A stretch of DNA of 64,000 bases from Cordilura impudica (lineage: Eukaryota > Arthropoda > Insecta > Diptera > Scathophagidae): NCBI GenBank assembly GCA_963682025.1, contig OY821517.1, positions 25,897,620 to 25,961,619 of the forward strand. The letters run 5' to 3'. The stretch's first letter is position 1. Every line of letters begins with the position of its first letter. Made by a program: the position numbers and the translations under genes. Shown here piece by piece: positions 13,520 to 24,916 of the stretch. Under the pieces are notes generated by a model. It ran no database searches. It was not told the origin of the DNA and saw nothing but the letters and a program-made list of their open reading frames with translations.

Positions 13520-14760
13520 ATTTACAGATGGCGGTAGTAGTTTGAAAAAAAATTACTTTGGTGAAAAGTGGCAACCTTATACAACATACGTTTCAAGTTT
13601 CAAGGCGCCATGTTGTTGAGAATTATTTTGAGCCATATTTTGGACACTGTTAAGTAATACAATACTTTCAAAATTAACCAAAATTAAAGCGGAGCTATTT
13701 TCTACTCTATGACTCTATGCGTTTATGACTATAAAATATTGCGTGGCAGTGTTCAAACGAGGCCATACGAGCTGCCAAGACGAACATAGTAGTGGTCAAG
13801 CGCCCCGGTATGTGAGTAGGTAGCGTGCTCGCCTATCATGCGGGGGGGTTCGATTCCCACCAGAGGTTTTGGTCTGTCGCTGCAAAAACTAGCCAAATCC
13901 GGCTTATCCCTGGACCAAAAAATTGAAAATCTGCAGACAAGCCACTCGGCTTCGCGGAACTAGGCTTATAAAAAAAAAAAAAAAAAAAAACCGATTGAGG
14001 TGGCCACGCTAAAAACGATTAAGAAAATCCACAAATCTAAGAATGTTGAAAATTTGGATATGAGAAGACTGTCCGCAAGATTGGTACCGCGTTCGATCAT
14101 AGAACAAAAACAATGTCGTGAAGATGGTGCCATAGACTGTTTGGCGATGTTTCACCACAATAAAGCCGAGTTTATGTGTCGATTCGACATAGATGATTCA
14201 TGGGTTCACCTTTTCACACCTGAGACCAAGGAACAGGCAAAACAGTGGACTGAAATGGGAGAATCGTGTCCACAGAAGGCGAAGACAATTCCATCTGCTG
14301 GTAAGGTTATGGCGTCTGTTTTTAGGGATACGCGTGGGATAATTTTTATTAATTATCTTCAAAAATCAGCTTTTAAATGCTGAAATTAAGGGAAAAAAGG
14401 TCACATTTGGTTAAAAAGAAAGTGTTGTTTCATCAAGACAATGCACCAGTTCACACATTCACTATTGCGATGGACAAAGTCCATGCATTAAGATTGGAAT
14501 TGCTTCATAACACACCTTATTCGCCAGATTTAGCTCCCTCGGATTATTTTCTATTTGACAAAATGGCTCGGTGGTAAAAGATTTGCCAACAATGAAAAGG
14601 TGGAGTCAACCGTTGATGGCAATTTTAAGGAGCTAGACAAATCTTACTAACTACCCGTTTAAACAGGGTATCACAGCTATTGAATATCGCTGGGAAAAGT
14701 GTATCGAAAAGGAAATTAGTTCCAATTACCTTTAGAAATAAATTCAAAGTTTCCTCAGAA
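13520..14760 (+). pseudogene. Mariner transposase remnant, split by a SINE
   Basis: A mariner-family DNA transposon. After the SINE is removed, the translation runs from a DE..GRPIEV region through TIKKIHKS, RRLSARLVPR, FTPETKEQAKQWTEMGE, SAGKVMASVFRDTRGIIF, then in a shifted frame VLFHQDNAPVH and YSPDLAPSDYFLF. The Asp of HQDNA and of PSDYF are the second and third catalytic residues of the mariner DD34D triad. A frameshift near 14380 and stop codons after 14575 make it dead. The 5' end (13530-13590) matches, inverted, sequence at 40722-40772 in another mariner. The 3' terminal repeat was not identified. Confidence 0.85.
13800..13990 (+). mobile_element. tRNA-derived SINE with poly(A) tail
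   Basis: The first ~72 bases are tRNA-like: an A-box-like TATGTGAGTAGG near 13809 and an exact B box GGTTCGATTCC at 13847-13857. A tRNA-unrelated body follows, ending in a run of about 22 A (13969-13990). It sits inside the mariner reading frame between the codons for SSG and PIEV, so it is a retroposed insertion and not a functional tRNA gene. Target duplications are no longer clear. Confidence 0.8.
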
Positions 14761-15745
14761 CTATTTATGTAATTTTCCTTCGGTATTTTTATATTTTTAA
14801 TTACGGAACCCAGACATGCCCATAGCTATGGGAACAAAGTGTATTAATTAAGTCAATTTCGGTTCAATAGTCGATTTGTGTCTGATAATATTTGTATTCA
14901 AAATAAATATTTAAAAATTATTAAAGTTATTGTTTCATTAATATTCGTCGAAGTGATGTCTATATTAAAATAGTTCTAATCTAAAATTTTTGATACGAGT
15001 AAAACAAAATCGTTCAAAAGTCTTGATGTTTATAATTGTTATTATTTTTTAACAAAAATATATATAAATAGTTTACAAATTAAAATGAAAATTGAATTTA
15101 ACATAAAAAACAGTGTGATGCAAATCATAAACATCAGAAAAACACTTTCGCTATTAAATTACGAATACAAGATAAGATTAAAAAATTAAAAACAAATATA
15201 TTAACACTACGTTTACCACTATTAATAATTGAATTTATTTTTTGTATACCTCAGGGTACACTGAAGGTTTATATTTGTATATTATTCTGTAAAACTGCGT
15301 TTTTGGAATCTCAATTAAACTTAGTTTAGTTAGTTTTATTTCAAAATAAACTAATACGGCCTAAGATATTTAATGTAAATAAAACTGCATTTAAATTACA
15401 TTTCTTTCCGACGTTTCGTCAATTCTTTGTTGACTTTTTCAAGGAAATTAGTAACATGAGTATTATTTATCACATTTAAAAATGAATTTAATTTACATCC
15501 AACATAAACAACAAAAATTACATTGAACATATATTAATAACAAGTACTCAGCTTAAGTTCACATGTTTTAAGGCTGGAGTCAAATGGTTTGAAAGTTATT
15601 AAACAAAATTTTTCTAGCATCCCAAAAACTCGGCCCAAGAACGTAAAAAGGCAGATCTACAAATATTTTGGAAGTTGTTAAACTAAATTTGTGTGGCATT
15701 CCAAAAATTCAGATCATCCTCATCAAGCAAACAAAAGTCATTTGT
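14761..15745. other. No gene; weak retroelement-like 3' motif
   Basis: Mostly AT-rich. Near 15409 the words CCGACGTTTCGTCAATTC and TTTTTCAAGG resemble the 3' region of some retroelements (Penelope-like elements and certain LINEs), but no coding sequence supports this. Confidence 0.3.
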
Positions 15746-16485
15746 AACAGCTTTTTATACCCTATACTTTGTAGTGATATTTGTAACTACCAAAAATATT
15801 TGACCTAAACCCATCCTTTATTATACCGATCGACTCTGAATCACTTTCGGGGTCAATTTAGCGATGTGCGTCCGTCTGTACGTCCATCCGTCCATCTGTC
15901 TGTCTGTCCATGTAAACCTTGTAATCAATCTACAGGCAACTATGAATATATTTTGATTAAATTTAGTGTATAAGCTACTATCGACCATAGAATGAATGCT
16001 ATTGAAATTGGTGAAACTCGGTTCATGTTCAGACCTACTCCCCATACAAATGACCCCTATTAGATCGAGTTAAATTGCCATAATATCCAAATTATCATAT
16101 AGATCTGGGTCAAATTGGGTTTGTGTATGATTATTACATCCACTTATCAGTAGTCCAAAAATAATCCCTATAGGACAATTCTTAGTCGTAGCCCCCATAT
16201 GAAACTAATTCCCGATCTTCACTTAAATTATCAAAAAACAAAAATATTGCACAGAGATTTCTTAGATTTTGTTTGTATATTTTTTTCCAAAAAATAAGTG
16301 ACCTTACCAAATTTAGTCAGGATCGGTCCATTTTCGACCTATTGCAGGCAAAAAAAAAAAAAAATAACAATGCCACTCAAATTTGGTTTATGCTTATTTT
16401 CTATATCTAATTGCTTGGACCAAAAAGATAGGGTCTCTAAACGCATGGTATAGGGTATCGTATAGTCAGTCCAGGGTTTAATACT
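15746..16485 (+). repeat. GTCCGTCC repeat, copy d (near full length)
   Basis: Starts TATACCCTATACTTTG and ends GGGTATCGTATAGTCAGTCC. The interior follows the family order throughout, including a CCGTCCATCTGTCTGTCTG tract. Confidence 0.8.
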
Positions 16486-17211
16486 GGTAAGGGCTTAATA
16501 CATTTACGTGATTCCCATATATCTTCTAGACGGCGCACTGTGAAATTTTGATTTCATTGGCCAAAAGTAAAATTTTTTTTGTCACCGATTTTTTAAATTT
16601 TAACGCCATTAAGTTCAGATATTGCTAAATGTGGGCGTGGCATGATGCCAAACTCAACTGTTTTTTAATATCAGAAAAAAGTGATTTTTTCGTTTTTTTT
16701 ATCAAAAGTAAATGGTTACTACTCGCAAGTTATCCTCGATAATGACCTGCGGTCTTTTTAACAAGGTTGGTAGGATTGTGGTCTTTAGTTGTTATAAGTG
16801 GTCACAGCCCTACCGTTTAATATTAGGGGTGTTATGAAATATTTATTAAACTATTATATTTTTGTCAAATTTCAACTTTAGTGGAATAGAACTTCTAGGG
16901 AACAAAAGAGAACAAGGAACGTATACCACTTTGAGAAAGGTGAAAGTGTGTTCTTTAACCCTATGTATACTTTTGCATCCGCCACGACCCGCCGGTAGAA
17001 CACTTTTTTCATTTTAAGGAAATTACTCAAAAAAAATTTAATATTACGGTAACGTAAACAGCCCTATAAGTATACAATAGTGTGTTAAATTTGTGCTTTA
17101 CGTATTTTATAGCTTATTACTATTACCATTATTTGTTCTATTACCAGTAATGGTATCTGCTTACAAAATACCAAAATACCACCCTTTTTATATATTTGTA
17201 AGTAAGAATGT

Positions 17212-17890
17212 GAATGGAAAGCAAGGTTCAGAAAATACACACATGAAACATACAATGTTCTGTTCTTAAGCTTTAGTTTAAGTTCTTTTTCTTGCACGTG
17301 TACTGCTAAAAAAAATAGAACATGTTCTTCGACGCATACATCTAAAAATAAAAACATTATCCACTCGCGATCGAAAAAAAAACGATATTAAGTCATAAAC
17401 AACATATAAAATTTCTCTGTATTTCTATTTTATTACTATCTTTTTATTTTTATTATTATCTCTTTATTTTTGTTTTAATTTTTATTTTTATTTTTATTTT
17501 TTTTATAACTGCTAATGAATTATTTTAGATTTTTTAAATAAATTTGATTGAAACAATTGTTGTCGTTATTATAGGGGTGTTTCAGATTGTTCTCTTTTTT
17601 TTAGAAGTACACGTGCAAGAAAACGAACTTAAAATAAAGCTACACTCGAATCTGTGTGGTTTATGTGTGTTCGAAAGAAAAAATACGTGATAGAAAAATG
17701 TTCGTGTAGATAACGAAATATTAAAACGAAGCACAGTCATGATTGTGAGGGGAACCGTACAAAATTTAGGAACACACATAATTGGTATGAAAATAAAAAT
17801 ATGTATTTGTTGGTCTGAGCTATGTTTGTTTACATATATGTACGATTTTTTTTTTTCAGTGTGTGTTTTTTCTGAACTCTGATGGAAACA
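17212..17890. mobile_element. Long-inverted-repeat element E, copy 1 (nested in T1)
   Basis: The ends are inverted copies built on GGTTCAGAAAATACACACA, and the right arm continues with TGTGTGTTCCTAAATTTTGTAC and CGAACACACATAAACCACAC (on the minus strand). The same arms bound the element at 47070-48483. The left arm is truncated here. It is non-coding. Confidence 0.65.
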
Positions 17891-18059
17891 CAAAGTTAAT
17901 TCTTTTTTTGTAAATGGGGATGTGATGGTTCTTCCGGACGAAAACAATACAAACAAGTAGTATGTGAAAATATTTCGGACTCAGATATGTTCATCGCGAT
18001 TGAAAAAGATTTTGGAAGATTCAGAGTCTTCGACTAGTACAACGTAGACACCATCTTCT

Positions 18060-18640
18060 ATGAAATACTACAGGTCAATCAAATTTGAATTCAAAAAAGA
18101 AACTCATGGTGCCATTAAGAAAGAAGTTACTGATATCAAGGCCCAAATTGTAGCACTACAGCCATTACAATTACAGTTAGATGGGCAGCAAATTGAAGTA
18201 AGCTACCAATTAGTGCTGACAATGATAGATGGAAAAGTAGGCCAAGTTTTGACTAACACGCTGAATCATATGCCAAGCAACAAGAAGTCAATTAAACCAA
18301 GTCCATGAGATAATACTGATTCATATAAATTTGGATTATCTTCTTTTCAGATCTAGAAACAGCATCTGACATAACAAGAGTAGATTTAAAATAATCCTAG
18401 AAGTACTTGCGTGCAATGAAGAAATTACCTCTAGAAAATTTGGAGATTGTGCTAAGGAAACTGCAAAAATATATATGTAGAACCAAGTATCCATGTAGAA
18501 ATATGTATGCAACAGTTTCCAAGATCTATCAGAGGAAGCTCAGGAAAAAATAAATAACGATTACATATTTTATAGAGAGCACAATACTAGAAAAATTTAA
18601 CAAAATTCCACAAATGACCTATTTAATATATTATTGGTAA
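18060..18640 (+). pseudogene. RAG1-like Transib transposase fragments in T1
   Basis: The frame 18060-18308 matches the middle of the better-preserved transposase at 20131-22171, ending in a QLVLTMIDGKVGQVLTNT stretch that corresponds to ELHLIDGKVVNELTGT. Past a gap, shifted frames give SDITRVD, AMKKLPLENLEIVLRKLQKY and QRKLRKK, which also occur in the copy at 28139-28760. Multiple stops and deletions show it is a fossil. The three catalytic acidic residues cannot all be recovered. Confidence 0.8.
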
Positions 18641-19395
18641 CGTCAGTCCGTTTATCTCCAGTATTCGAAATTTGCAATCAATATATGATTGTTGATTCAA
18701 GTACGAAAAACATAGTATTAGTAAAAAATAATAATAAACAGAACCTCCCATTGTTAGAAAAGCTATTAAAATCTATTGCAGTTTTCATTTTTAAAAAGTT
18801 TTTGAAATGTTTTAATAAATATGAAATATTCAAAAAATAAAAACCCATATTTTCATATCAAAATTAAAAAAATAAAAATAAAAATCATTACGCTATTGTT
18901 CAGCAAATTTATTTTGCTAAAATTAACAAATATGGCAGCAAAAAATAACAAATTTTTCCGTAGTAATAGCAAAGTTTTAAGATAATATTACCAACTTTTT
19001 TAAGTGTAAATATTCTATGAGTGTAAACAAATTTGGAAATTTGACATCAAAATTTTTTTAATTTTTCAGTAATTATAGCAAAACTTCCAGTTGATTTTAC
19101 AATTTTTTTTAGTGCAAAATTTTTTTTGAGTGTAAACATTTAAAAAAAATGTTTATAATAAATATTATTATAATCCAAATATGACATTTTTTAATAAATA
19201 AAAAAACTCCACATTTCACGTTAAAAGATACAAAAAAGTTCAACTTTGACCTAGAATTTCTTAAGAAATACGCAAGAAATACGCAAGTTCAACTAAATAG
19301 CTATTCATTAAAAAAAAAAAAAAATACTAAAATATTTTGATCGGTTTAAAAGTTACAGAATTTTGGACAATGAAAATCGATTTTCAGCCACTGTG

Positions 19396-19811
19396 CGGCG
19401 TTTAAACTGATTACATGTTATTTTAATGAATAGCAAAATATTGTTTCCCCAGCAATTTATAATTTAATAGCCAAATTACCTAGGTTGATGCAAATGAGAC
19501 CCTGGTAGAGACAGTGTTAAATAACATAATTTAGAATATAAAATTTAGTGTCATAATATGTTTATGGCGTAGACAACCAAATATGAAAAATATTTGATAA
19601 GAATGGCTGTGCGAAAGAAATTATGATTTCGGAAAAATATCAATTAAGATACAATAACAACACCGTTGGTTGATCAAAGATCGTACTTATTGAACGCAAA
19701 TACCAACAAAATTGCTGACGAACAAAAGCGACCATATTTCACCATACTATTAGTAGGTTGATAAATATATAGGCAAATATTTGGTCCTCGAAAATACTCA
19801 ATTATACGTCG
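19396..19811. other. Spacer between Transib elements T1 and T2
   Basis: Non-coding. It begins with the right CGGCG target duplication of T1 and ends with CGTCG (19807-19811), the presumed target site of T2. Confidence 0.5.
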
Positions 19812-22171
19812 CACAGTGGCGCCATTTGAGTTTTTTCGTTGCAAAAATCATATCTTTTGAACCGAATAACATAATTGAACAGTTTAAACAGCATATGATA
19901 GATAACTGTTCACCCTATGAAATGAGCGTTTGGAAAGGGTGCTACGCTTTGTAGGGGCCTACTTATGGGTTATCAAAGTTAAAATTTGTAGAAAAATCAA
20001 TTTTATGGTAACTAAAAAAAAATTATTTTTACATTTTTAGATTGTTTTTATTTTTTTCTTTAGGGTTTTATGTTTTAAATTATTATCCAACAAATTAAAA
20101 AAAAATTACTTCTTTTTTAAATTTATTTTTTCAATTTTCTGCAAAATATTCATCACAATTCGTAAGAGAAGGTATATCTAAAAGACTAATCATTTCTAAA
20201 CTATAACTATTTTCTAACTCTATTCGTGACTTCACATGCCGCAGGGAAGAAATAAGTGGATCGGAAGATGCTGCCAACATGTTGAAGAGGTCCTCATTTT
20301 GCCTTACCCTTGATGCTTTGAATGTGTTCTGCAATCTATATTTTTTTATAAAATTTGTTAAGAGACTCCTGTGCTTCTTCAGAAAGCTCTCCAATTGGCA
20401 AAGACTGGTACTCAATTATATCTTTGCCATGCGCCAATATTTTATGGACGGTCGGGGTCAACTTCTTCTGTGGATACATTTCTGCTAAAAGAGATGCAGT
20501 TTTCGATGCATATTCTCCATATTTTGTAGAATTGACATTTTCTCTGCAGTTTAAAACATTCAATATCGTTCCCAATGTTTTCACGATTTGATTGTCAATT
20601 CCAGTGATTCTAGTTACTGCCTCATCATTTTCAAAAAATCTCCTAGAAGTGTTTCCATCGCTTGAGTTACCGTATCCGTGCTTGGGACAGTCTACTTTTA
20701 GTCCAACTTGTTTAAAAAAAGCATCCTGTATTTGCTTCCTTCTGATCTTTTCCTTATCCTTTATTGATGTATTTTCATCGAAGTTTTCCTCCTCTTGTGG
20801 TAGGGTATACGCCAGTTTTAGCAAGAACTCCATACACCTTATTCTTGCGTGCAATGGTGACATTCCATATTCGTAATTCTCCTCGTTTGTAGACTGACTC
20901 TTTTTGCAAATCGGGCATGACAATGTTGAGGTTGTTCCTGTCAGTTCGTTTACGACTTTTCCGTCAATCAGGTGTAACTCGAAATTGCATTCAATATATT
21001 TTCCTTCTCCAATTTGCAGCTTTGTAGGCTTAATCTTGCTTATTTGTTCTTCAATGTCCTTCACCGTGGTCCTTATGAGTTCTGCCGATTCCCTTACAAA
21101 CTGAAACATTATTGGTCGGCAATAATGCACTGATGACGGACGTGGATTTTTCCAGTGTAGGGAAACATCAGATTTTAGCCGCAAAGGAACAAGATATGCC
21201 ATAAACATATTTCCGTCCGATATTGTAGCGTCATCGGAAGATATCCTTTGCTTATAAACGCTTTGTCCGGATGATCCATCGCAGCCCCATTTGCTGATCA
21301 ATGTCAGTTTCTCAGGAAGAATTTTCACCTCAATTTCAGGAAGACTCTCCAACAACCGTTTTGCTGTATGGCCCATGAGATCCTGCAGAATGGTTTTCAC
21401 AGAGACTTCCGTAAACTCCGTATGCAGTGGTCGTGAATTTATTTTGGCTTGCGTAATATGCTTGTATCCTGGTAAAACGTCAGCCCCGTGTCGCATCAAG
21501 GATGCCCGTAGTATCTCATATTTTTCTTTGGAAAGTTGTAAGTCCATAAACAAGGCCAAGGCTTCTTCGGAACCATACTTTTTAATGTGTGCGTTTGTGG
21601 GCATGGGAATGCTTTCCTTAATCCTTTTTAGTCGCAGTGGGCTTGCATCAGCAACAGATTTTGTAATCTGCGACCTAACTCTTTCACTATCCTTTGTATA
21701 TTTAATAGACAGCGCGTCCGATAAATGCTTCGTGGTCAAGTCATTGGTAGCATCGGCAAGTTTCCTCTTTCTTGTGAAAATTGAACACTCCTCAATACTT
21801 TTTTTTGGCCTTCCTTTTGCTCCTCTGTTTGATGTGGTGGGTTTATCTACTGCCAATATATCCAGGATGCTGTCTTCATTAAGCCAGTCCTCGTATTTGG
21901 AGTTGAAGTTCTGAATGGTTCGATTAGATTTCACCCATTTTGCCTTAATATTTGCATATATCAGATAAAAATTATTTTTTATAATTTCGCTTCTCTCAAT
22001 ATTTCCGTATAAGCTATCAAGTTCTTCTAAAGCAGCTTCCGTGAAAAACAATAATTTTAAATTGTTCAACGCCATGTTTTCAGTACTTAAATTGTTTAAC
22101 GCCATGGTTTCAGTACTTGTTGCGCCAACTTTCAGTTGTAGCCTAATCCAGGCATTATGCTTATTTTGCAA
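19812..22171 (-). mobile_element. Transib element T2 (3' end located, 5' end not found)
   Basis: The 3' terminus of this minus-oriented element is CACAGTGGCGCCATTTGAG at 19812, preceded by CGTCG, again a GC-rich 5-mer. Its inner terminal sequence (AAAATCATATCTTTTGAACCGA) parallels the 3' end of T1. The opposite end should carry CACWGTG followed by CGTCG somewhere in 22172-23430, but no convincing match was seen. The coding region spans 22171-20131. Confidence 0.75.
20131..22171 (-). pseudogene. RAG1-like Transib transposase, open except for one +1 frameshift
   Basis: Cut-and-paste transposase of the Transib superfamily, the family from which RAG1 derives. Counting from 22171, the first catalytic Asp is in KWGCDGSSGQ (D298), the second in GNSSDGNTSRRFF (D505) and the Glu in QESLNK (E602). 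A Cys pair SCPIC (C419, C422) and His pair HKILAH (H576, H581) match the zinc-binding pairs of RAG1. At 20341-20347 a run of seven A (minus strand) ends this frame after FYKKI; dropping one A joins it to YRLQNTFKASR and ASSDPLISSLR, giving about 680 codons. A 30-bp tandem duplication puts three Met codons at the N-terminus; 22075 is the most downstream and my preferred start. It could be a real slippage mutation or a sequencing error. Confidence 0.88.
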
Positions 22172-23432
22172 TATATAGGCTTATGCTAACATACCTAAAA
22201 ATTTACCTGTTCCCTTCATACATATGGATTTAGGCTGAATTATGCAATTTTGATATTATGCTCGTGTCTAAATAAGATTTTTGCCTACCTGGAGGGACCA
22301 TAAGTCAATATTGTTCTTGACCATTTGTACTCCAAAGTAATTTTTAAGTGAGGTGCGTACCTGCGAATTTCAATGAGTAGTTTTTTCTGCATCCTGTGGT
22401 TGTAACAGAATATTGGGAGTAGACTTTGGCGAGGCTCACAGGTAGACAACCGACTTAAAATGTCTGTCTGTCAAAACATGTAAGGGATGCACGCCATACA
22501 ATTTCTGCAACCATGTCTTTTCTAACCTTTTTACCTCTACAAGCCAAACGGGCACGTACGGGCAGTTAAAACCTTACATATATAAGAGGCCTCCTTTGAA
22601 AGATGAGACATTTCTGAGAGGGCTTCAATGACTTACTAAAGATTATAACATTTTTTGTTCATAAAAGGTGTATTTCAAGAACATAAATTTGATATTAATA
22701 TTAATTTAATATTCTATTAACAGAGAATCAATGTAAATCATGTAAACTCCTGTTATTGAACGGTCTGAACATTATGAAATTTTTGGGTATTCAAAGGTAC
22801 AAATTTTAACCAACTAGCCTATAGTAGGGCAATAAGGCAATTAGTCAAAACACATTCTGTTTACCCAAAATTATTTATAGCATCACATAAAAATAAATAA
22901 ATATTAACTCGCAAATTGAATATTTATGCGATTGTATGACCAAGTAGCAGAAAAATACTTAGTGAACTTGTCGATCAAAGTTAAACGTATTTGCTTTTAT
23001 TTGTATTATATTTAGTAAGACCAAAATTCACTCTTATCGCAACTGCTACTAACCTAACATTTAGATGCCCATTAAAATAATCAATAAGTTAAGTAATATT
23101 TTCGGCTATATCAAATTTCGTATATGTCCACTGTACCCGTTATGTATAAAATATGCTCACCTAATAACACAGTGTAACAGCCATTCCAGGGGGTGAGAAA
23201 ATCCAAGTCAGGGTGAAATTACTAAGCTAGTATAGAAAATACCTCCAAAGGGTTTGCCGTCCCAGGCTGAACTTTTTTTTAGGAAATTTTATATTTATTT
23301 AGTTTTTTGGCTATAATTCAAGGTGATGATTTATCATTTTATTCTGCAGCAAAATTGTAGCTAAGACTTAAATAAATATTTTTTCTTATATATCCGCGAA
23401 AAAAATCAAGTTCGACTTATTTTATCGAATAA
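22172..23432. other. Upstream flank of T2, no gene assigned
   Basis: Probably holds the 5' untranslated part and end of T2. Short minus-strand frames around 22440-22640 show residues such as EVKKVRKDMVAEIVW but stop quickly and could not be assigned. A CACAGTG occurs at 23168-23174 without a matching GC-rich duplication. Confidence 0.4.
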
Positions 23433-23685
23433 AGGTGCGTTCAGACTACGCAAATATTTGACCAAATAAACGTAACCCCTAAATAATGTATAATTTTCCT
23501 TGTATAATTTTCATTAAGTTATACAATATATGATATAGAATATAGTTAAATATATTAAATATTACTAATGTAATAAAACATAACTTAATTTTGTCTTTTA
23601 TATATCATGTAAGATTGAATAAAACTTTCATAAAATTAGGGGTTACGTTTATTTGGTCAAATATTTGCGTAGTCTGAACGCACCT
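23433..23685. mobile_element. MITE with perfect 50-bp inverted ends, TAA target duplication
   Basis: The first 50 bases (starting AGGTGCGTTCAGACTACGCA) and last 50 bases are exact reverse complements. The element is flanked by TAA at 23430-23432 and 23686-23688. Length is 253 bp, with no coding. A 3-bp TAA duplication is typical of PIF/Harbinger, so that is the likely superfamily. Perfect ends indicate a recent insertion. Confidence 0.88.
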
Positions 23686-24694
23686 TAAGATCTTCAAAAA
23701 ATTGTCATCCCCCTTTTTATTAATAAATTTTCGCCAATAACTACAAAAAATAACGTCAATAAAATACGTTATTTTTATTTTGAAAAAAATAATTTCTTTG
23801 TGAAAAATTATGGGTTTTGCTTATGAGTTCTACGCTACACGGTGGCTGAAAATCGTTTTTAATTGGCCAAAATTCTGTAACTTTTGAACCGATCAAAATA
23901 TTTAAGCAATTTTTTTTAATGGATAGATATTTAGTTCTGCTTGACTCAGTTTTAATTACATTAAAATTGATTGATGACTTTTTAAGGAATTCTAGGTCAA
24001 AGTCGAACTTTTGTTTTTTTTTTTACTTTTCGTGTGAAATATGTGTTTATTATTTTTTTATTTTATTTATTAAAAAATTTAATATTTGGATTTTAATAAT
24101 AATTATAAACATTTTTTGTAATAATGGGATTTTTTTAATGTTACATTCAAAAAAATTTTACACCAAGAAAAAAATATATGGGTTAAACCATCTGAACTCA
24201 ACTTAAAATATGGCTGTTTTTTACATCACTGTTTCCAAATTGGCTGAATTTTGGCAGGATTAAAGTGTATCCGAGAAATAAGAAAAATCCTAAATTTAAG
24301 TTCACTGACGCATCTGGATCCGGAAATATGAGGTCTTGAATATCGGGAAAAACTATAAAAATGTACAAAGTTGTACTTACTTAATTATCATTTTCTTGAT
24401 TAATATTATAGTGACGCAACTTATCAAGGTCGCATTTGAAAGGTTAATTAATTACCTTTAATTTGATATACAACATGATTTTTTTTTGGAAAGGTCAAAG
24501 GTCACATCTCTTGACATATAATTCGGGAGGCTATAGCTGTAAAAACGACAATTTTAAAAATCTGAAAAAAATATATATTTAAGATTGGTTCCTTCCCTAA
24601 AGTTCCAAAAAATTTCAGACTGGGGGTATGCTTGGATCCAGAAATCTTTATCATAGAGTAAAGGTAGATATTTAACAAGTGAATTATTATTATT

Positions 24695-24741
24695 ATGAAT
24701 GCTGTTGTTGTTGGCGTTGTTGACATTATTATGATGAATGC

Positions 24742-24787
<46 letters not shown>

Positions 24788-24916
24788 GGCGTTGTTGACA
24801 TTATTATGATGAATGCTGTTGTTGTTGTTGTTGTTGACATTATTATGATGAATGCTGTTGTTGTTGTTGTTGTTGTTGTTGACATTATTATGATGAATGC
24901 TGTTGTTGTTGTTTAG
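24695..24916. repeat. Minisatellite of GTT runs and GACATTATTATGATGAATGC
   Basis: Blocks of (GTT)n alternate with the 20-mer GACATTATTATGATGAATGC, present four times with GTT runs of different length between. On the minus strand it reads as Asn/His/Ser-rich (NNNSIHHNNVNN) and directly follows the end of the transposase-like frame. It looks like an expansion at the 3' end of the element's gene. Confidence 0.9.

Larger units (their letters stand above)
16536..19395 (+). mobile_element. Transib element T1, degraded, with CGGCG target duplication
   Basis: The left end is CACTGTGAAATTTTGATTTC and the right end, read inward on the other strand, is CACAGTGGCTGAAAATCG; both then share TTTCATTG(G/T)CCAAAA. 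Each end is flanked by CGGCG (16531-16535 and 19396-19400), a GC-rich 5-bp duplication as known for Transib. Inside, transposase remnants lie at 18060-18640. The CACWGTG termini are the same as the heptamer of V(D)J recombination signals, which fits the known RAG1-Transib kinship. A long-inverted-repeat element (about 17212-17890) is nested inside. Confidence 0.85.

Noticed and set aside
13800..13871. Possible tRNA gene
   Set aside because: B box is perfect, but the cloverleaf arms do not close well, a poly(A) tail follows at 13969-13990, and it interrupts a mariner frame; a SINE explains all of this.
17085..17956. Minus-strand frames of 90 and 124 aa
   Set aside because: They fall in the arms and AT-rich core of element E and have no recognizable similarity; the matching arms at 47-48 kb are also non-coding.
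20279..21914. Several plus-strand frames up to 207 aa between 20.3 and 21.9 kb
   Set aside because: They are antisense shadows of the Transib transposase on the minus strand.
23168..23174. CACAGTG as the missing 5' end of Transib T2
   Set aside because: The next five bases are not CGTCG and the inward sequence does not resemble the ends of T1-T4. Kept only as a search target.
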